From NCBI RefSeq assembly GCF_014269225.2, contig NZ_CP077097.1:4847001-4911000 (forward strand): DNA of 64,000 bases, given 5' to 3'. The notes beneath the pieces are model-generated. The model ran no database searches and was not told where the DNA came from. It was given only the letters and a program-made list of their open reading frames with translations. Shown one piece after another: positions 20,679 through 30,011 of this stretch. Every line of letters begins with the position of its first letter. The stretch's first letter is position 1. This DNA is from Pseudomonas anuradhapurensis (GTDB lineage: Bacteria; Pseudomonadota; Gammaproteobacteria; Pseudomonadales; Pseudomonadaceae). The position numbers and the translations under genes are program-made.

Positions 20679-21830
20679 ATGAAATCAGCCCTGCGCCATC
20701 TGGCCTGGACGCTCCCGGTGCTGGCTTTGCTGGCCGGCTGCAACGGCGGCGAGAACGCCAAGCCGGAGCCCCACGCCATTGCCACCTACGTCCCGGCCAC
20801 CTGGAATGACCTGCCGGCAGTCAGCGACGAAGACTTGCTGGCCGGCTTCTATGCCTGGCGCAGCGGTTGCGAGAAGCTCGCGCGCGACCCGGTGTGGGCC
20901 GCCACCTGCGAAGCCGCCGGCAGTGCCACGGCCAGCGCCGCCCAGGTGCGCACATTCCTTGAGCAGAACCTGGAGGTATACGGCCTGCGCTCCGCCGAGA
21001 ACAACGCCCATGGCCTGATTACCGGCTACTACGAACCGGTCTACCCCGGCAGCCTCAAGCAATCGGCAACCAACCACGTGCCGGTCTACGGTATTCCCGA
21101 CGACATGATCGTGGTCGACCTGGCCAGCGTGTACCCCGAGCTCAAGGGCAAGCGCCTGCGCGGGCGCCTCGACGGGCGGGTGCTCAAGCCTTACGACACC
21201 GCCGAGGTCATCAACCGCAACGGCGTAAAGGCACCGGTGCTGGCCTGGCTGACCGACCCTATGGACCTGCAATTCTTGCAGGTGCAGGGTTCCGGCAGGG
21301 TGCAACTGGAAGACGGCCGCCAGCTGCGCCTGGGCTACGCCGACCAGAACGGCCATCCATACCGGCCGATCGGGCGCTGGCTGGTGGAACAAGGCCAGCT
21401 GAAAAAGGAAGAAGTCAGCATGGGCGCCATTCACGCCTGGGCCCAGGCCAACCCGCAGCGGGTACCGGAGCTGCTTGCCAGCAACCCCAGCTACGTCTTC
21501 TTCAGCACCCGCCCCGACAGCAACGAAGGCCCGCGTGGTTCACTGAACGTGCCCCTGACCGCTGGGTACAGCGTAGCCATCGACCGCAAGGTGATTCCGC
21601 TGGGCAGCCTGCTCTGGCTATCCACCACCCGCCCGGACGCAACTCCGGTGGTACGCCCGGTGGCGGCTCAGGATACCGGAGGGGCAATTACGGGTGAGGT
21701 GCGGGCCGACCTGTTCTGGGGCACCGGGCCGGAAGCCGGGGAACTGGCCGGGAACATGAAGCAGCAAGGGCAGATCTGGATGCTGTGGCCCAAGGGCAAG
21801 CCGTTGCCTGAAGTACCAAAGGTGCCTTGA
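20679..21830 (+). CDS. mltA: Membrane-bound lytic murein transglycosylase A
   Basis: Outer-membrane lipoprotein that cleaves peptidoglycan glycan strands, releasing 1,6-anhydromuropeptides. 383 residues. The lipobox LLAGC is at about residue 20. The MltA barrel domain is in the first half (LITGYYEPVYPGS), and the C-terminal 3D domain includes AAQDTGGAITGEVRADLFWG with the expected catalytic aspartate. It ends just before a small hairpin at 21845-21864. Confidence 0.93.
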   Translation: MKSALRHLAWTLPVLALLAGCNGGENAKPEPHAIATYVPATWNDLPAVSDEDLLAGFYAWRSGCEKLARDPVWAATCEAAGSATASAAQVRTFLEQNLEVYGLRSAENNAHGLITGYYEPVYPGSLKQSATNHVPVYGIPDDMIVVDLASVYPELKGKRLRGRLDGRVLKPYDTAEVINRNGVKAPVLAWLTDPMDLQFLQVQGSGRVQLEDGRQLRLGYADQNGHPYRPIGRWLVEQGQLKKEEVSMGAIHAWAQANPQRVPELLASNPSYVFFSTRPDSNEGPRGSLNVPLTAGYSVAIDRKVIPLGSLLWLSTTRPDATPVVRPVAAQDTGGAITGEVRADLFWGTGPEAGELAGNMKQQGQIWMLWPKGKPLPEVPKVP

Positions 21831-21844
21831 TCGGCGGTGGGCTC

Positions 21845-21864
21845 TTCGCGGGCTTGCCCGCGAA
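21845..21864 (+). terminator. Short hairpin after mltA (half repeat unit)
   Basis: Perfect stem TTCGCGGG/CCCGCGAA with a CTTG loop, identical to the core of the GTGGGAGCGGG repeat family but present as a single arm. It lies between the convergent mltA and MAPEG genes and probably supports termination. Confidence 0.6.
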
Positions 21865-21880
21865 TCAGGCCCCCCGGTTT

Positions 21881-22264
21881 TCAGATGGAAACTACAAAGA
21901 ACGCCACGATCATCGCCATCCCGGCAAACCACACCAGCGAGCGCAGCACGGCCCAGTCCGCCAGGTAGCAGATGATGTAAAGCAAGCGGCTGGTGATGTA
22001 CATCACCCCCAGCACATCCTGGGTCACCTGCTCGGCATTGCCGACGATATCGGCCACCAGCACCGCCGCGGCAAACGCCGGAAAGGCCTCGTAGCTGTTC
22101 TGCTGGGCGGCATGTGCACGGCGTGGCAGGCCGGAAAGCGTATCCAGGAAAGCGCGCGGGTCGTGGTTGTCTTTCAGGCCGAAACGGCCACTTACCTTGG
22201 CGATCAGCCCGCACAGGGGTGGCAGCACCAACGCGATCAAAATGCACCACAGGGCAACGGTCAT
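21881..22264 (-). CDS. MAPEG-family membrane protein
   Basis: 127-residue inner membrane protein with four hydrophobic segments and a conserved loop (QQNSYEAFPAFAAAVLVADI) typical of the membrane-associated eicosanoid and glutathione metabolism (MAPEG) fold. Bacterial members are of unknown role. It starts 28 bases after the stop of the DMT transporter gene on the same strand, so the two may be co-transcribed. Confidence 0.8.
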   Translation of the reverse strand: MTVALWCILIALVLPPLCGLIAKVSGRFGLKDNHDPRAFLDTLSGLPRRAHAAQQNSYEAFPAFAAAVLVADIVGNAEQVTQDVLGVMYITSRLLYIICYLADWAVLRSLVWFAGMAMIVAFFVVSI

Positions 22265-22292
22265 AGGCAGGACTCCTTGTTCAGTCTCGAGG

Positions 22293-23126
22293 TCAAAGCT
22301 TCATTATCAACATGCCGGCCAACACCAGCCCGCAAGCTAGGAGTCTGGGCCGGCCAAAAGGTTCTTTGAGGTAGCGCATGCCCAGCACTACCACCAGGAT
22401 CACGCTCAATTCCCGCAGTGCCGCCGCCTCAGCCACCGAGCCGAGGTGCATGGCCCACAGCACCAGGGCGTAACTGAGCAATACGCACAGCCCGACTGCC
22501 AGCCCCAGGCGCCACTGCAGGCGCCAGAACAGCACGAACGGCGCACGTCGCGCCACGCTGGCCAGCAATGGAAAGGGCCAGGCGCTGAGCAATGTCAGCC
22601 ACACCAGGTAGTCCCAGGGCTTGCCCCACAGGCGCACGGCCTGGCCGTCAAACCAGGTGTAGCAGCCGATGCACAGGCCGATCAGGGCGACCACCGGTAG
22701 CATCGACCAGGGTAGCCGCTCACCGCCACCGCCCTGCCACAACAGGCAGGCCATGCCGCAGGGGATCAGCAGGATGCCGATGATCTGCTGCTGGCTCAGC
22801 GATTCGCCGGCAAAGGCCAGGGTCAGTGCCAGCACCACCAGGGGCGATAGCCCGCGCATCAGCGGGTAGACCAGCCCCAGATCGCCGACGCGGTAGGCCT
22901 GGATCAGCAGGAAGCGGTACAACTGCTCGGCCAACGCCGACGCCAGCAGCCAAGGCCAGACGCTGGCCGGCGGCACCTCGGCGAAGGCCACGGCAAGCAC
23001 CGCGAAAGCCAGCGCCACCGTGTCCATGCTGGCGATCACCAGCAGGCGCTCACCACTGAATTTGATCAGGGTATTCCAGGTCGCATGCAGCAAGGCGGCG
23101 ATCAGTACCAGGGAAGTTGCCAGCAC
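22293..23126 (-). CDS. DMT-superfamily (EamA) transporter
   Basis: 277-residue membrane protein with about ten hydrophobic segments and two EamA-type halves. Typical features are the N-terminal ALLHATWNTLIKFSG and the C-terminal motif MRYLKEPFGRPRLLACGLVLAG. Family members export small metabolites; no substrate is predicted. The GTG at 23126 is preferred because AAGGA lies 7 bases upstream and translation then begins at the first membrane helix; the frame upstream is not conserved in style. Confidence 0.8.
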   Translation of the reverse strand: MLATSLVLIAALLHATWNTLIKFSGERLLVIASMDTVALAFAVLAVAFAEVPPASVWPWLLASALAEQLYRFLLIQAYRVGDLGLVYPLMRGLSPLVVLALTLAFAGESLSQQQIIGILLIPCGMACLLWQGGGGERLPWSMLPVVALIGLCIGCYTWFDGQAVRLWGKPWDYLVWLTLLSAWPFPLLASVARRAPFVLFWRLQWRLGLAVGLCVLLSYALVLWAMHLGSVAEAAALRELSVILVVVLGMRYLKEPFGRPRLLACGLVLAGMLIMKL

Positions 23127-23379
23127 ACCGTTGGGTCCTTGTGACGTTTTCGAGGGATGAATATATAGCGTTGGTGGTCGGGTTGCCTGGGATGTGTTCG
23201 GCGCTGAAAATATCGTGACCTGCACCTCGCCGCCATAATTGCACCCTCCAGCTGTAAACACCCGGAACGCTTCCAGCAATTCTGGTCAAATCCTGTGCCC
23301 CGAAGCCCTCGCCAGATCATCAAAGAACTGCCCGAGCCATTCGGGTTATGACTTGGAAGCCACTGCTACAGGATTCGGG

Positions 23380-24615
23380 ATGCTTGAACTAGTTGCCGCA
23401 TTTATCTGCCTCACCACCCTCCTCACCTATGTGAATTACCGTTTCATCGGCCTGCCCCCCGCCATTGGCGTGATGGTTACGGCGCTGCTGTTCTCCCTGA
23501 TGCTGCAGGGCCTGAGCCTGATCGGCTTCCCCGGCCTGGAAGCACGCGTCGAAGGGCTGATGAACCAGATCGACTTCAACGACCTGCTGATGCACTGGAT
23601 GCTGGCCTTCCTGCTGTTCGCCGGCGCCTTGCACGTCAACCTCGCCGACCTGCGCAGCTACCGTTGGCCGATCGGCCTGCTGGCCACCGTCGGTGTGCTG
23701 ATCGCCACCGTGGTCATCGGTTACCTGTCGCACTGGGTGTTCGCCCTGTTCGGCTGGCAGGTGCCACTGATCTACTGCCTGTTGTTCGGCGCCCTGATCT
23801 CGCCCACCGACCCGATCGCCGTGCTTGGCGCGCTGCGTACCGCCAATGCCTCCAAGCCGCTCAAGACCACCATTGTCGGCGAATCGCTGTTCAACGATGG
23901 CACCGCAGTGGTGGTGTTCACCGTGTTGCTCGGCATCATCCGCCTGGGCGAAACCCCGAGCATGACCGACACGGCGATCCTGTTCGCCCGCGAGGCCATC
24001 GGCGGGGTAGTGTTCGGCGGCCTGATCGGCTACGCCACCTACCGCATGATCAAGAGCGTCGAGCAGTACCAGGTGGAAGTGATGCTGACCCTGGCGTTGG
24101 TCATCGGTGGCTCGGCCATGTGCTACGAACTGCACGTTTCGGCGCCGATCGCCATGGTGGTGGCCGGCCTGATCATCGGCAACCTGGGGCGCAACCTGGC
24201 GATGAACGACATGACCCGCCGCTACATGGACGGTTTCTGGGAGCTGATCGACGACATGCTCAATGCCCTGCTGTTCGCGCTGATCGGCCTGGAGCTGTTA
24301 CTGCTGCCGTTCAACTGGCTGCACCTGGCAGCCGGTGGCGTGCTGGCCCTGGCGGTGCTGCTGTCGCGGCTGCTGACCGTGGCCCCGGCGATCGTCCTGC
24401 TGCGGCGCTGGCGCCCGGTGCCCAAGGGCACGGTACGGGTGCTGACCTGGGGTGGCCTGCGCGGTGGGGTGTCGGTGGCCCTGGCGCTGTCGCTGCCTTT
24501 GGGCGAGGAACGTGACCTGCTGCTGTCGATCACCTACATCGTGGTGCTGTCGTCGATCCTGGTGCAGGGTTTGAGCATTGGCCGGGTGGTGCGCAAGGTC
24601 AGCGCCCAGCCATGA
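23380..24615 (+). CDS. Na+/H+ antiporter, CPA1/NhaP type
   Basis: 411-residue polytopic membrane protein of the CPA1 family that exchanges sodium (or potassium) for protons. Typical CPA1 segments are SPTDPIAVLGAL and VGESLFNDGTAVVVF, which contain the ion-binding aspartates, and TWGGLRGGVSVALALSLP near the C terminus. The ATG at 23380 has AGGA 6 bases upstream. No long cytoplasmic regulatory tail is present. Confidence 0.9.
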   Translation: MLELVAAFICLTTLLTYVNYRFIGLPPAIGVMVTALLFSLMLQGLSLIGFPGLEARVEGLMNQIDFNDLLMHWMLAFLLFAGALHVNLADLRSYRWPIGLLATVGVLIATVVIGYLSHWVFALFGWQVPLIYCLLFGALISPTDPIAVLGALRTANASKPLKTTIVGESLFNDGTAVVVFTVLLGIIRLGETPSMTDTAILFAREAIGGVVFGGLIGYATYRMIKSVEQYQVEVMLTLALVIGGSAMCYELHVSAPIAMVVAGLIIGNLGRNLAMNDMTRRYMDGFWELIDDMLNALLFALIGLELLLLPFNWLHLAAGGVLALAVLLSRLLTVAPAIVLLRRWRPVPKGTVRVLTWGGLRGGVSVALALSLPLGEERDLLLSITYIVVLSSILVQGLSIGRVVRKVSAQP

Positions 24616-24618
24616 GGT

Positions 24619-24645
24619 TTTCGGGGCTGCTTTGCAGCCCCGAAA
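24619..24645. terminator. Hairpin between convergent antiporter and thioesterase genes
   Basis: Perfect 12-bp stem (TTTCGGGGCTGC/GCAGCCCCGAAA) with a TTT loop, filling the 33-base gap between two convergent stop codons. It is likely a bidirectional terminator. Confidence 0.75.
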
Positions 24646-24648
24646 TCG

Positions 24649-25050
24649 TCACTCCACCGCCGAATCCGGGAACTGGTCCTGGATATATTTGATCTCGGTG
24701 CGCCCGTGGGGCGCCGGCAGCCCGTCTTCGCCCAGGTTGACGAAGACCATCTTGTCGACGGTGAGAATGGCCTTGCGGGTGATCTTGTTGCGCACTTCGC
24801 ACTTGAGGGTGATCGAGGTGCGGCCGAACTCGGTGGCGGTGATGCCAAGCTCGATGATGTCGCCCTGGCGCGAGGCACTGACGAAGTTGATTTCCGATAT
24901 GTACTTGGTCACCACGCGCTGGTTGCCCAGCTGGACAATGGCGTAGATCGCCGCCTCTTCATCGATCCAGCGCAACAGGCTGCCACCGAACAGCGTGCCA
25001 TTGGGGTTGAGGTCTTCGGGTTTAACCCATTTGCGGGTGTGAAAGTTCAT
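24649..25050 (-). CDS. Acyl-CoA thioesterase, hotdog fold (YciA-like)
   Basis: 133-residue hotdog-fold protein. The segment NGTLFGGSLLRWIDEEAAI contains the conserved active-site helix of the acyl-CoA hydrolase group with its catalytic aspartate. It should hydrolyse acyl-CoA thioesters in the cytoplasm. It is transcribed away from ahcY, whose promoter lies in the shared upstream region. Confidence 0.85.
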   Translation of the reverse strand: MNFHTRKWVKPEDLNPNGTLFGGSLLRWIDEEAAIYAIVQLGNQRVVTKYISEINFVSASRQGDIIELGITATEFGRTSITLKCEVRNKITRKAILTVDKMVFVNLGEDGLPAPHGRTEIKYIQDQFPDSAVE

Positions 25051-25117
25051 CTGTACTCCTGACCTGCTTGGCTACGGTGTAGCAATGATGGCAGAGCGGT
25101 CGCTGTCGCTCCATTGA

Positions 25118-26755
<1,638 letters not shown>

Positions 26756-26765
26756 CAAGCGGCAA

Positions 26766-26812
26766 GCTGCAAGCGGCAGACAGGTGCGAAAACGCCCCAT
26801 GCCGCTTGCAGC
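26766..26812 (+). repeat. Inverted repeat (hairpin 1) in the ahcY-metF gap
   Basis: Perfect 13-bp arms (GCTGCAAGCGGCA and TGCCGCTTGCAGC) with a 21-base loop, 11 bases after the ahcY stop. A related third arm (GCAGCTTGCTGCTTGAGGC near 26877-26895) could compete for pairing. It has no T tract. Confidence 0.7.
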
Positions 26813-26840
26813 CCAGGCTCAAACTTGTTGAACGATGCCC

Positions 26841-26870
26841 AAGCCAGATCGGCCATCACCGATCTGGCTT
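26841..26870 (+). promoter_or_regulatory. Inverted repeat (hairpin 2) upstream of metF
   Basis: Perfect 12-bp arms (AAGCCAGATCGG and CCGATCTGGCTT) with a CCATCA loop, 46 bases before metF. It is followed by CTATTTGC rather than a T run, so it is either a weak terminator or attenuator, an mRNA processing or stability element, or an operator. Role unknown. Confidence 0.6.
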
Positions 26871-26916
26871 CTATTTGCAGCTTGCTGCTTGAGGCTGGCT
26901 GCTAGAGGAACGTCTG

Positions 26917-27762
26917 ATGTCCCAGGAACGCCGCTACAGTTTCGAGTTCTTCCCGACCAAGACCGATGCCGGCCACGAAAAGCTGATGGGCGTCGCCCGC
27001 CAGCTGGCCGCCTACAACCCGGACTTCTTCTCCTGCACCTACGGTGCCGGTGGCTCGACCCGCGACCGCACACTGAACACCGTGCTGCAGCTGGAAAGCG
27101 AAGTGAAGGTGCCCGCCGCGCCGCACCTGTCGTGCGTGGGTGACACCAAGGCCGAACTGCGCACCCTGCTGGCCGAGTACAAGGCTGCCGGCATCAAGCG
27201 CATCGTCGCCTTGCGTGGCGACCTGCCTTCGGGCATGGGCATGGCCAGTGGTGAACTGCGCTACGCCAGCGACCTGGTCGAGTTCATCCGCCAGGAAACC
27301 GCTGACCACTTCCACCTGGAAGTGGCCGCCTACCCGGAGATGCACCCACAAGCGCGCAACTTCGAGGCCGACCTGGCCAACTTCGTGCACAAGGTCAAGG
27401 CCGGTGCCGACAGCGCCATTACCCAGTACTTCTTCAACGCCGACAGCTACTTCTACTTCGTCGAGCGCGCACAGAAGCTGGGCGTGGATATCCCGGTGGT
27501 GCCCGGCATCATGCCGATCACCAACTACAGCAAACTGGCACGCTTCTCCGACGCCTGTGGCGCCGAGATCCCGCGCTGGATCCGCAAGCAGCTGGAAGCC
27601 TATGCCGATGACACCGCCAGCATCCAGGCATTCGGTGAAGAGGTGATCACCCGCATGTGCGAACAACTGCTGCAGGGCGGCGCACCGGGCCTGCACTTCT
27701 ATACCTTGAACCAGGCCGAACCGAGCCTGGCCATCTGGAACAATCTGAAGCTGCCGCGCTGA
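26917..27762 (+). CDS. metF: 5,10-Methylenetetrahydrofolate reductase
   Basis: FAD enzyme that makes 5-methyltetrahydrofolate, the methyl donor for methionine synthesis. 281 residues in a TIM-barrel fold. Family segments include SFEFFPTKTD at the N terminus (with the catalytic glutamate), VALRGD and VPGIMPITNY. It sits 161 bases downstream of ahcY, so the pair resupplies methionine from SAH-derived homocysteine. It ends before a strong terminator. Confidence 0.95.
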   Translation: MSQERRYSFEFFPTKTDAGHEKLMGVARQLAAYNPDFFSCTYGAGGSTRDRTLNTVLQLESEVKVPAAPHLSCVGDTKAELRTLLAEYKAAGIKRIVALRGDLPSGMGMASGELRYASDLVEFIRQETADHFHLEVAAYPEMHPQARNFEADLANFVHKVKAGADSAITQYFFNADSYFYFVERAQKLGVDIPVVPGIMPITNYSKLARFSDACGAEIPRWIRKQLEAYADDTASIQAFGEEVITRMCEQLLQGGAPGLHFYTLNQAEPSLAIWNNLKLPR

Positions 27763-27793
27763 AATTTTTTGCAAAACCTGTTTAACAACCGAT

Positions 27794-27830
27794 TAAGGCT
27801 TTGGTCATAGACTAAAGCCTTATTTTTTTT
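27794..27830 (+). terminator. Rho-independent terminator after metF
   Basis: Stem TAAGGCTTT/AAAGCCTTA extended by a G-T pair and GTC/GAC around an ATA loop, followed by eight T. It lies 32 bases after the metF stop. Confidence 0.93.
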
Positions 27831-27853
27831 CGGTTACACAGGTCTTGCCTGCC

Positions 27854-28921
27854 ATGCAGCACTCGCATCCACAGCTCGTCTACCTGGCTTTTGGCCCGGC
27901 GACCTACCATCAGGAAGCCTGCTTCAGCATCATCAGCGCCCTGGCCCACCTGGACAGCGCAGCAGGCGAAGCCATGGACATCCAGGTCTACACCGACAAC
28001 CCGCAGCCCTATGCCGGCCTGCCGGTAACCGTGCACGTGCTCGACGAAGCCACGCGCCAGGCCTGGAACGCCCCTCACGGGTATCACTTTCGCAGCAAGC
28101 ATGTGCTGCTGCGCCAAGTGCTGCAGCAACACCCACTGGCAGTGCTGATCGACACCGACACGTTCTTCCGCAAGTCGCCGCTGGAGCTGTTCGCCCGGGT
28201 AGCCCCAGGGCGCCTGCTGTGCAATGCCATCGGCGCACGCTATGGCAGCAACCAGAAATGCCTGCTGTACAAGAACCTGCTGGCCATCCTCGAGTCCCGC
28301 GGCCTTGCCGATTGCCAGATGCCGCTGGTCAACTCCGGGGTGATCGGCCTCACGGCGCAGGATGCAGGCACCCTGGACCGCTCCATCGCCATGATGGACG
28401 AGTTCCACCCGCTGGCTCGCGAGGCCTATACCCTCGAGGAATTCTGCCTGGCGGTGGCAGCCTATCGCACCCTGGAGCTGGCCGAATGCACCGACGTCAT
28501 CCACCATTACTGGAGCCGCAAGGCGCAGTTCCGCGCCAAGATCCAGGCCTGGCTGCGCAAGCATGGCCATGACCCGCTGAGCGACGCCGCGCTGGCTGAC
28601 GTGTACCTGGTCAACGACCAGCTGCCACGGCCGCCGGCCCTGCAACGCCTGGGCTACAAGGCACTGAGCATGACCCTGCCCAGCCACGAACGCCAGTTCG
28701 CCCGCGAGTTGCTGTATGGCTGCTACCACTACCCCAACGAGTTCGACCGCGCCTGTGCGCCGGCCTGGTGGGACAAGGCACTGGAAAACCTCAATGCCCG
28801 TCATGGCCACATGCAGCCCGAGCAACTGCGCCAGTGCCTGCGCCATCCGGGGCTGCGCCTGACATTGGGCGAACGGCGCAAGGACATCGAGGCGCATCTG
28901 CTGCGGTCTTCGCAGGGCTGA
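27854..28921 (+). CDS. Unrecognised protein, glycosyltransferase-like
   Basis: 355-residue cytoplasmic protein with no signal peptide or membrane segment. An alternating hydrophobic pattern (QLVYLAFGPATYHQE) begins the protein, and the sequence LAVLIDTDTFFRKSP near residue 100 looks like the DxD metal-nucleotide-sugar motif of GT-A glycosyltransferases. The segment MPLVNSGVIGL also fits that fold. These are seen in the sequence, but family membership is inferred and no sugar or acceptor can be named. The ATG at 27854 is used; a TTG 9 bases earlier is in frame. It lies directly after the metF terminator and has no surface-polysaccharide neighbours. Confidence 0.6.
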   Translation: MQHSHPQLVYLAFGPATYHQEACFSIISALAHLDSAAGEAMDIQVYTDNPQPYAGLPVTVHVLDEATRQAWNAPHGYHFRSKHVLLRQVLQQHPLAVLIDTDTFFRKSPLELFARVAPGRLLCNAIGARYGSNQKCLLYKNLLAILESRGLADCQMPLVNSGVIGLTAQDAGTLDRSIAMMDEFHPLAREAYTLEEFCLAVAAYRTLELAECTDVIHHYWSRKAQFRAKIQAWLRKHGHDPLSDAALADVYLVNDQLPRPPALQRLGYKALSMTLPSHERQFARELLYGCYHYPNEFDRACAPAWWDKALENLNARHGHMQPEQLRQCLRHPGLRLTLGERRKDIEAHLLRSSQG

Positions 28922-29001
28922 ACTGCCTGCAGGAGCGGCCTCGCTCACTTTGGATGTCGCGGGCGCTGGTCTTGAACAGACCGAGCTTGTAATCTCCGGC
29001 C

Positions 29002-29790
29002 ATGCCGTACGTCGCCCGTCTGTTGTGGATCCTCTTGTTCGCCTGCCTGAGCCCCCTGGCCCTGGGCGAGCGCCTGCGCCTGGTGACCGATGACTGGGCA
29101 CCCTACGTGTATCTACAGGACGGCCAGCTGCGTGGCATCGACTACGAGGTCACCACCCAGGTGTTCGCACGCCTCGGCATCGAGGTGGAGGTGCAGATCC
29201 TGCCTTGGAAGCGCTGCCTGGCAATGATCGAGCAAGGCTTGGCCGACGGCATCCTCGACGTCTTCCAGAATGAGTCACGCCAGCCCTACCTGGTTTACGC
29301 CGCCGAGCCCATGTCGGATGTCGAGTTCGTGCTGTTCCAGGCCAGTGCACGTCGCCATCCGGTCAGCAAGCTGGGCGATCTCGCCGGCTTCACCGTCGGC
29401 ACCTCGCCCGGCTACAGCTATGGTGCAGCGTTCAACGAGGCCGCCTACTTCAAACGCGAAGCCGCCCCTACCCACCAAGCCAACTTCGGCAAGCTGGTCC
29501 TGGGCCGCATCGACCTGGCAGTCACCGACCGCAGGGTCGGCCATTACCTGCTGCGGCACCTGGGCCTGCAACAGCAAGTCGAGGTATTGCCGCTGGTGAT
29601 CAACCGCCAGGCGCAATACCTGGCCCTGGTACGCAAGCCTGGGCGCGAGTTGCTGGCCCAGGCCTTTGCCGAAGAACTGCGGCGTTTCAAGCAGGAACCG
29701 GCCTACGCAGCAATCAGCCAGCGCTACACAGGCGACATCGGAAACATTCCCAACGCCGTTGAGCAGCAGGAAAGCAGCACGGCGCGATAG
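29002..29790 (+). CDS. Periplasmic solute-binding protein (SBP_bac_3-like), solo
   Basis: 262-residue secreted binding protein with an N-terminal signal (LLWILLFACLSPLALG). The mature start ERLRLVTDDWAPYVYLQ and the segment VQILPWKRCLAMIEQGLADG are typical of polar-amino-acid-binding-type folds. No transporter genes are adjacent. It is distantly related to the orphan protein at 4832-5569, sharing the RLVxDxWxP and PWxR patterns. Such solo proteins may act as sensors or supply a remote ABC system. Confidence 0.78.
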   Translation: MPYVARLLWILLFACLSPLALGERLRLVTDDWAPYVYLQDGQLRGIDYEVTTQVFARLGIEVEVQILPWKRCLAMIEQGLADGILDVFQNESRQPYLVYAAEPMSDVEFVLFQASARRHPVSKLGDLAGFTVGTSPGYSYGAAFNEAAYFKREAAPTHQANFGKLVLGRIDLAVTDRRVGHYLLRHLGLQQQVEVLPLVINRQAQYLALVRKPGRELLAQAFAEELRRFKQEPAYAAISQRYTGDIGNIPNAVEQQESSTAR

Positions 29791-30011
29791 CTCTGTTATA
29801 CTCGGGCCTTCCCGCCCGGCTCACGCCCGGACGCTCGGCCTCGCAACAGGCATCCCGATCGGCATCGACGCACCTTTTAGCGTCCACCCTCCGTTACTTG
29901 GATGTGCAGTGAAAGCCCAGCTGGACCGGACGCGATCGCATCCCACCGATGCCCGTCGCGCCAGGCAGAACATCCCACACGGGCCCAGCCCACACGAGAA
30001 CAGGATTGCCC
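29791..30011 (+). promoter_or_regulatory. Long leader region of rhlE with a possible -10 box
   Basis: About 220 bases with no gene. A TATACT hexamer at 29797-29802, immediately after the binding-protein stop, could be the -10 box of rhlE; no good -35 box is seen at the right spacing. If used, rhlE has a leader of about 200 bases, which is long for this genome and reminiscent of cold-regulated RNA helicase messages. The regulatory reading is an inference. Confidence 0.35.

Noticed and set aside
26821..26900. A second riboswitch before metF
   Set aside because: The 12-bp hairpin has no match to known SAM, SAH or tetrahydrofolate switch patterns that can be recognised by eye; left as an unexplained hairpin.
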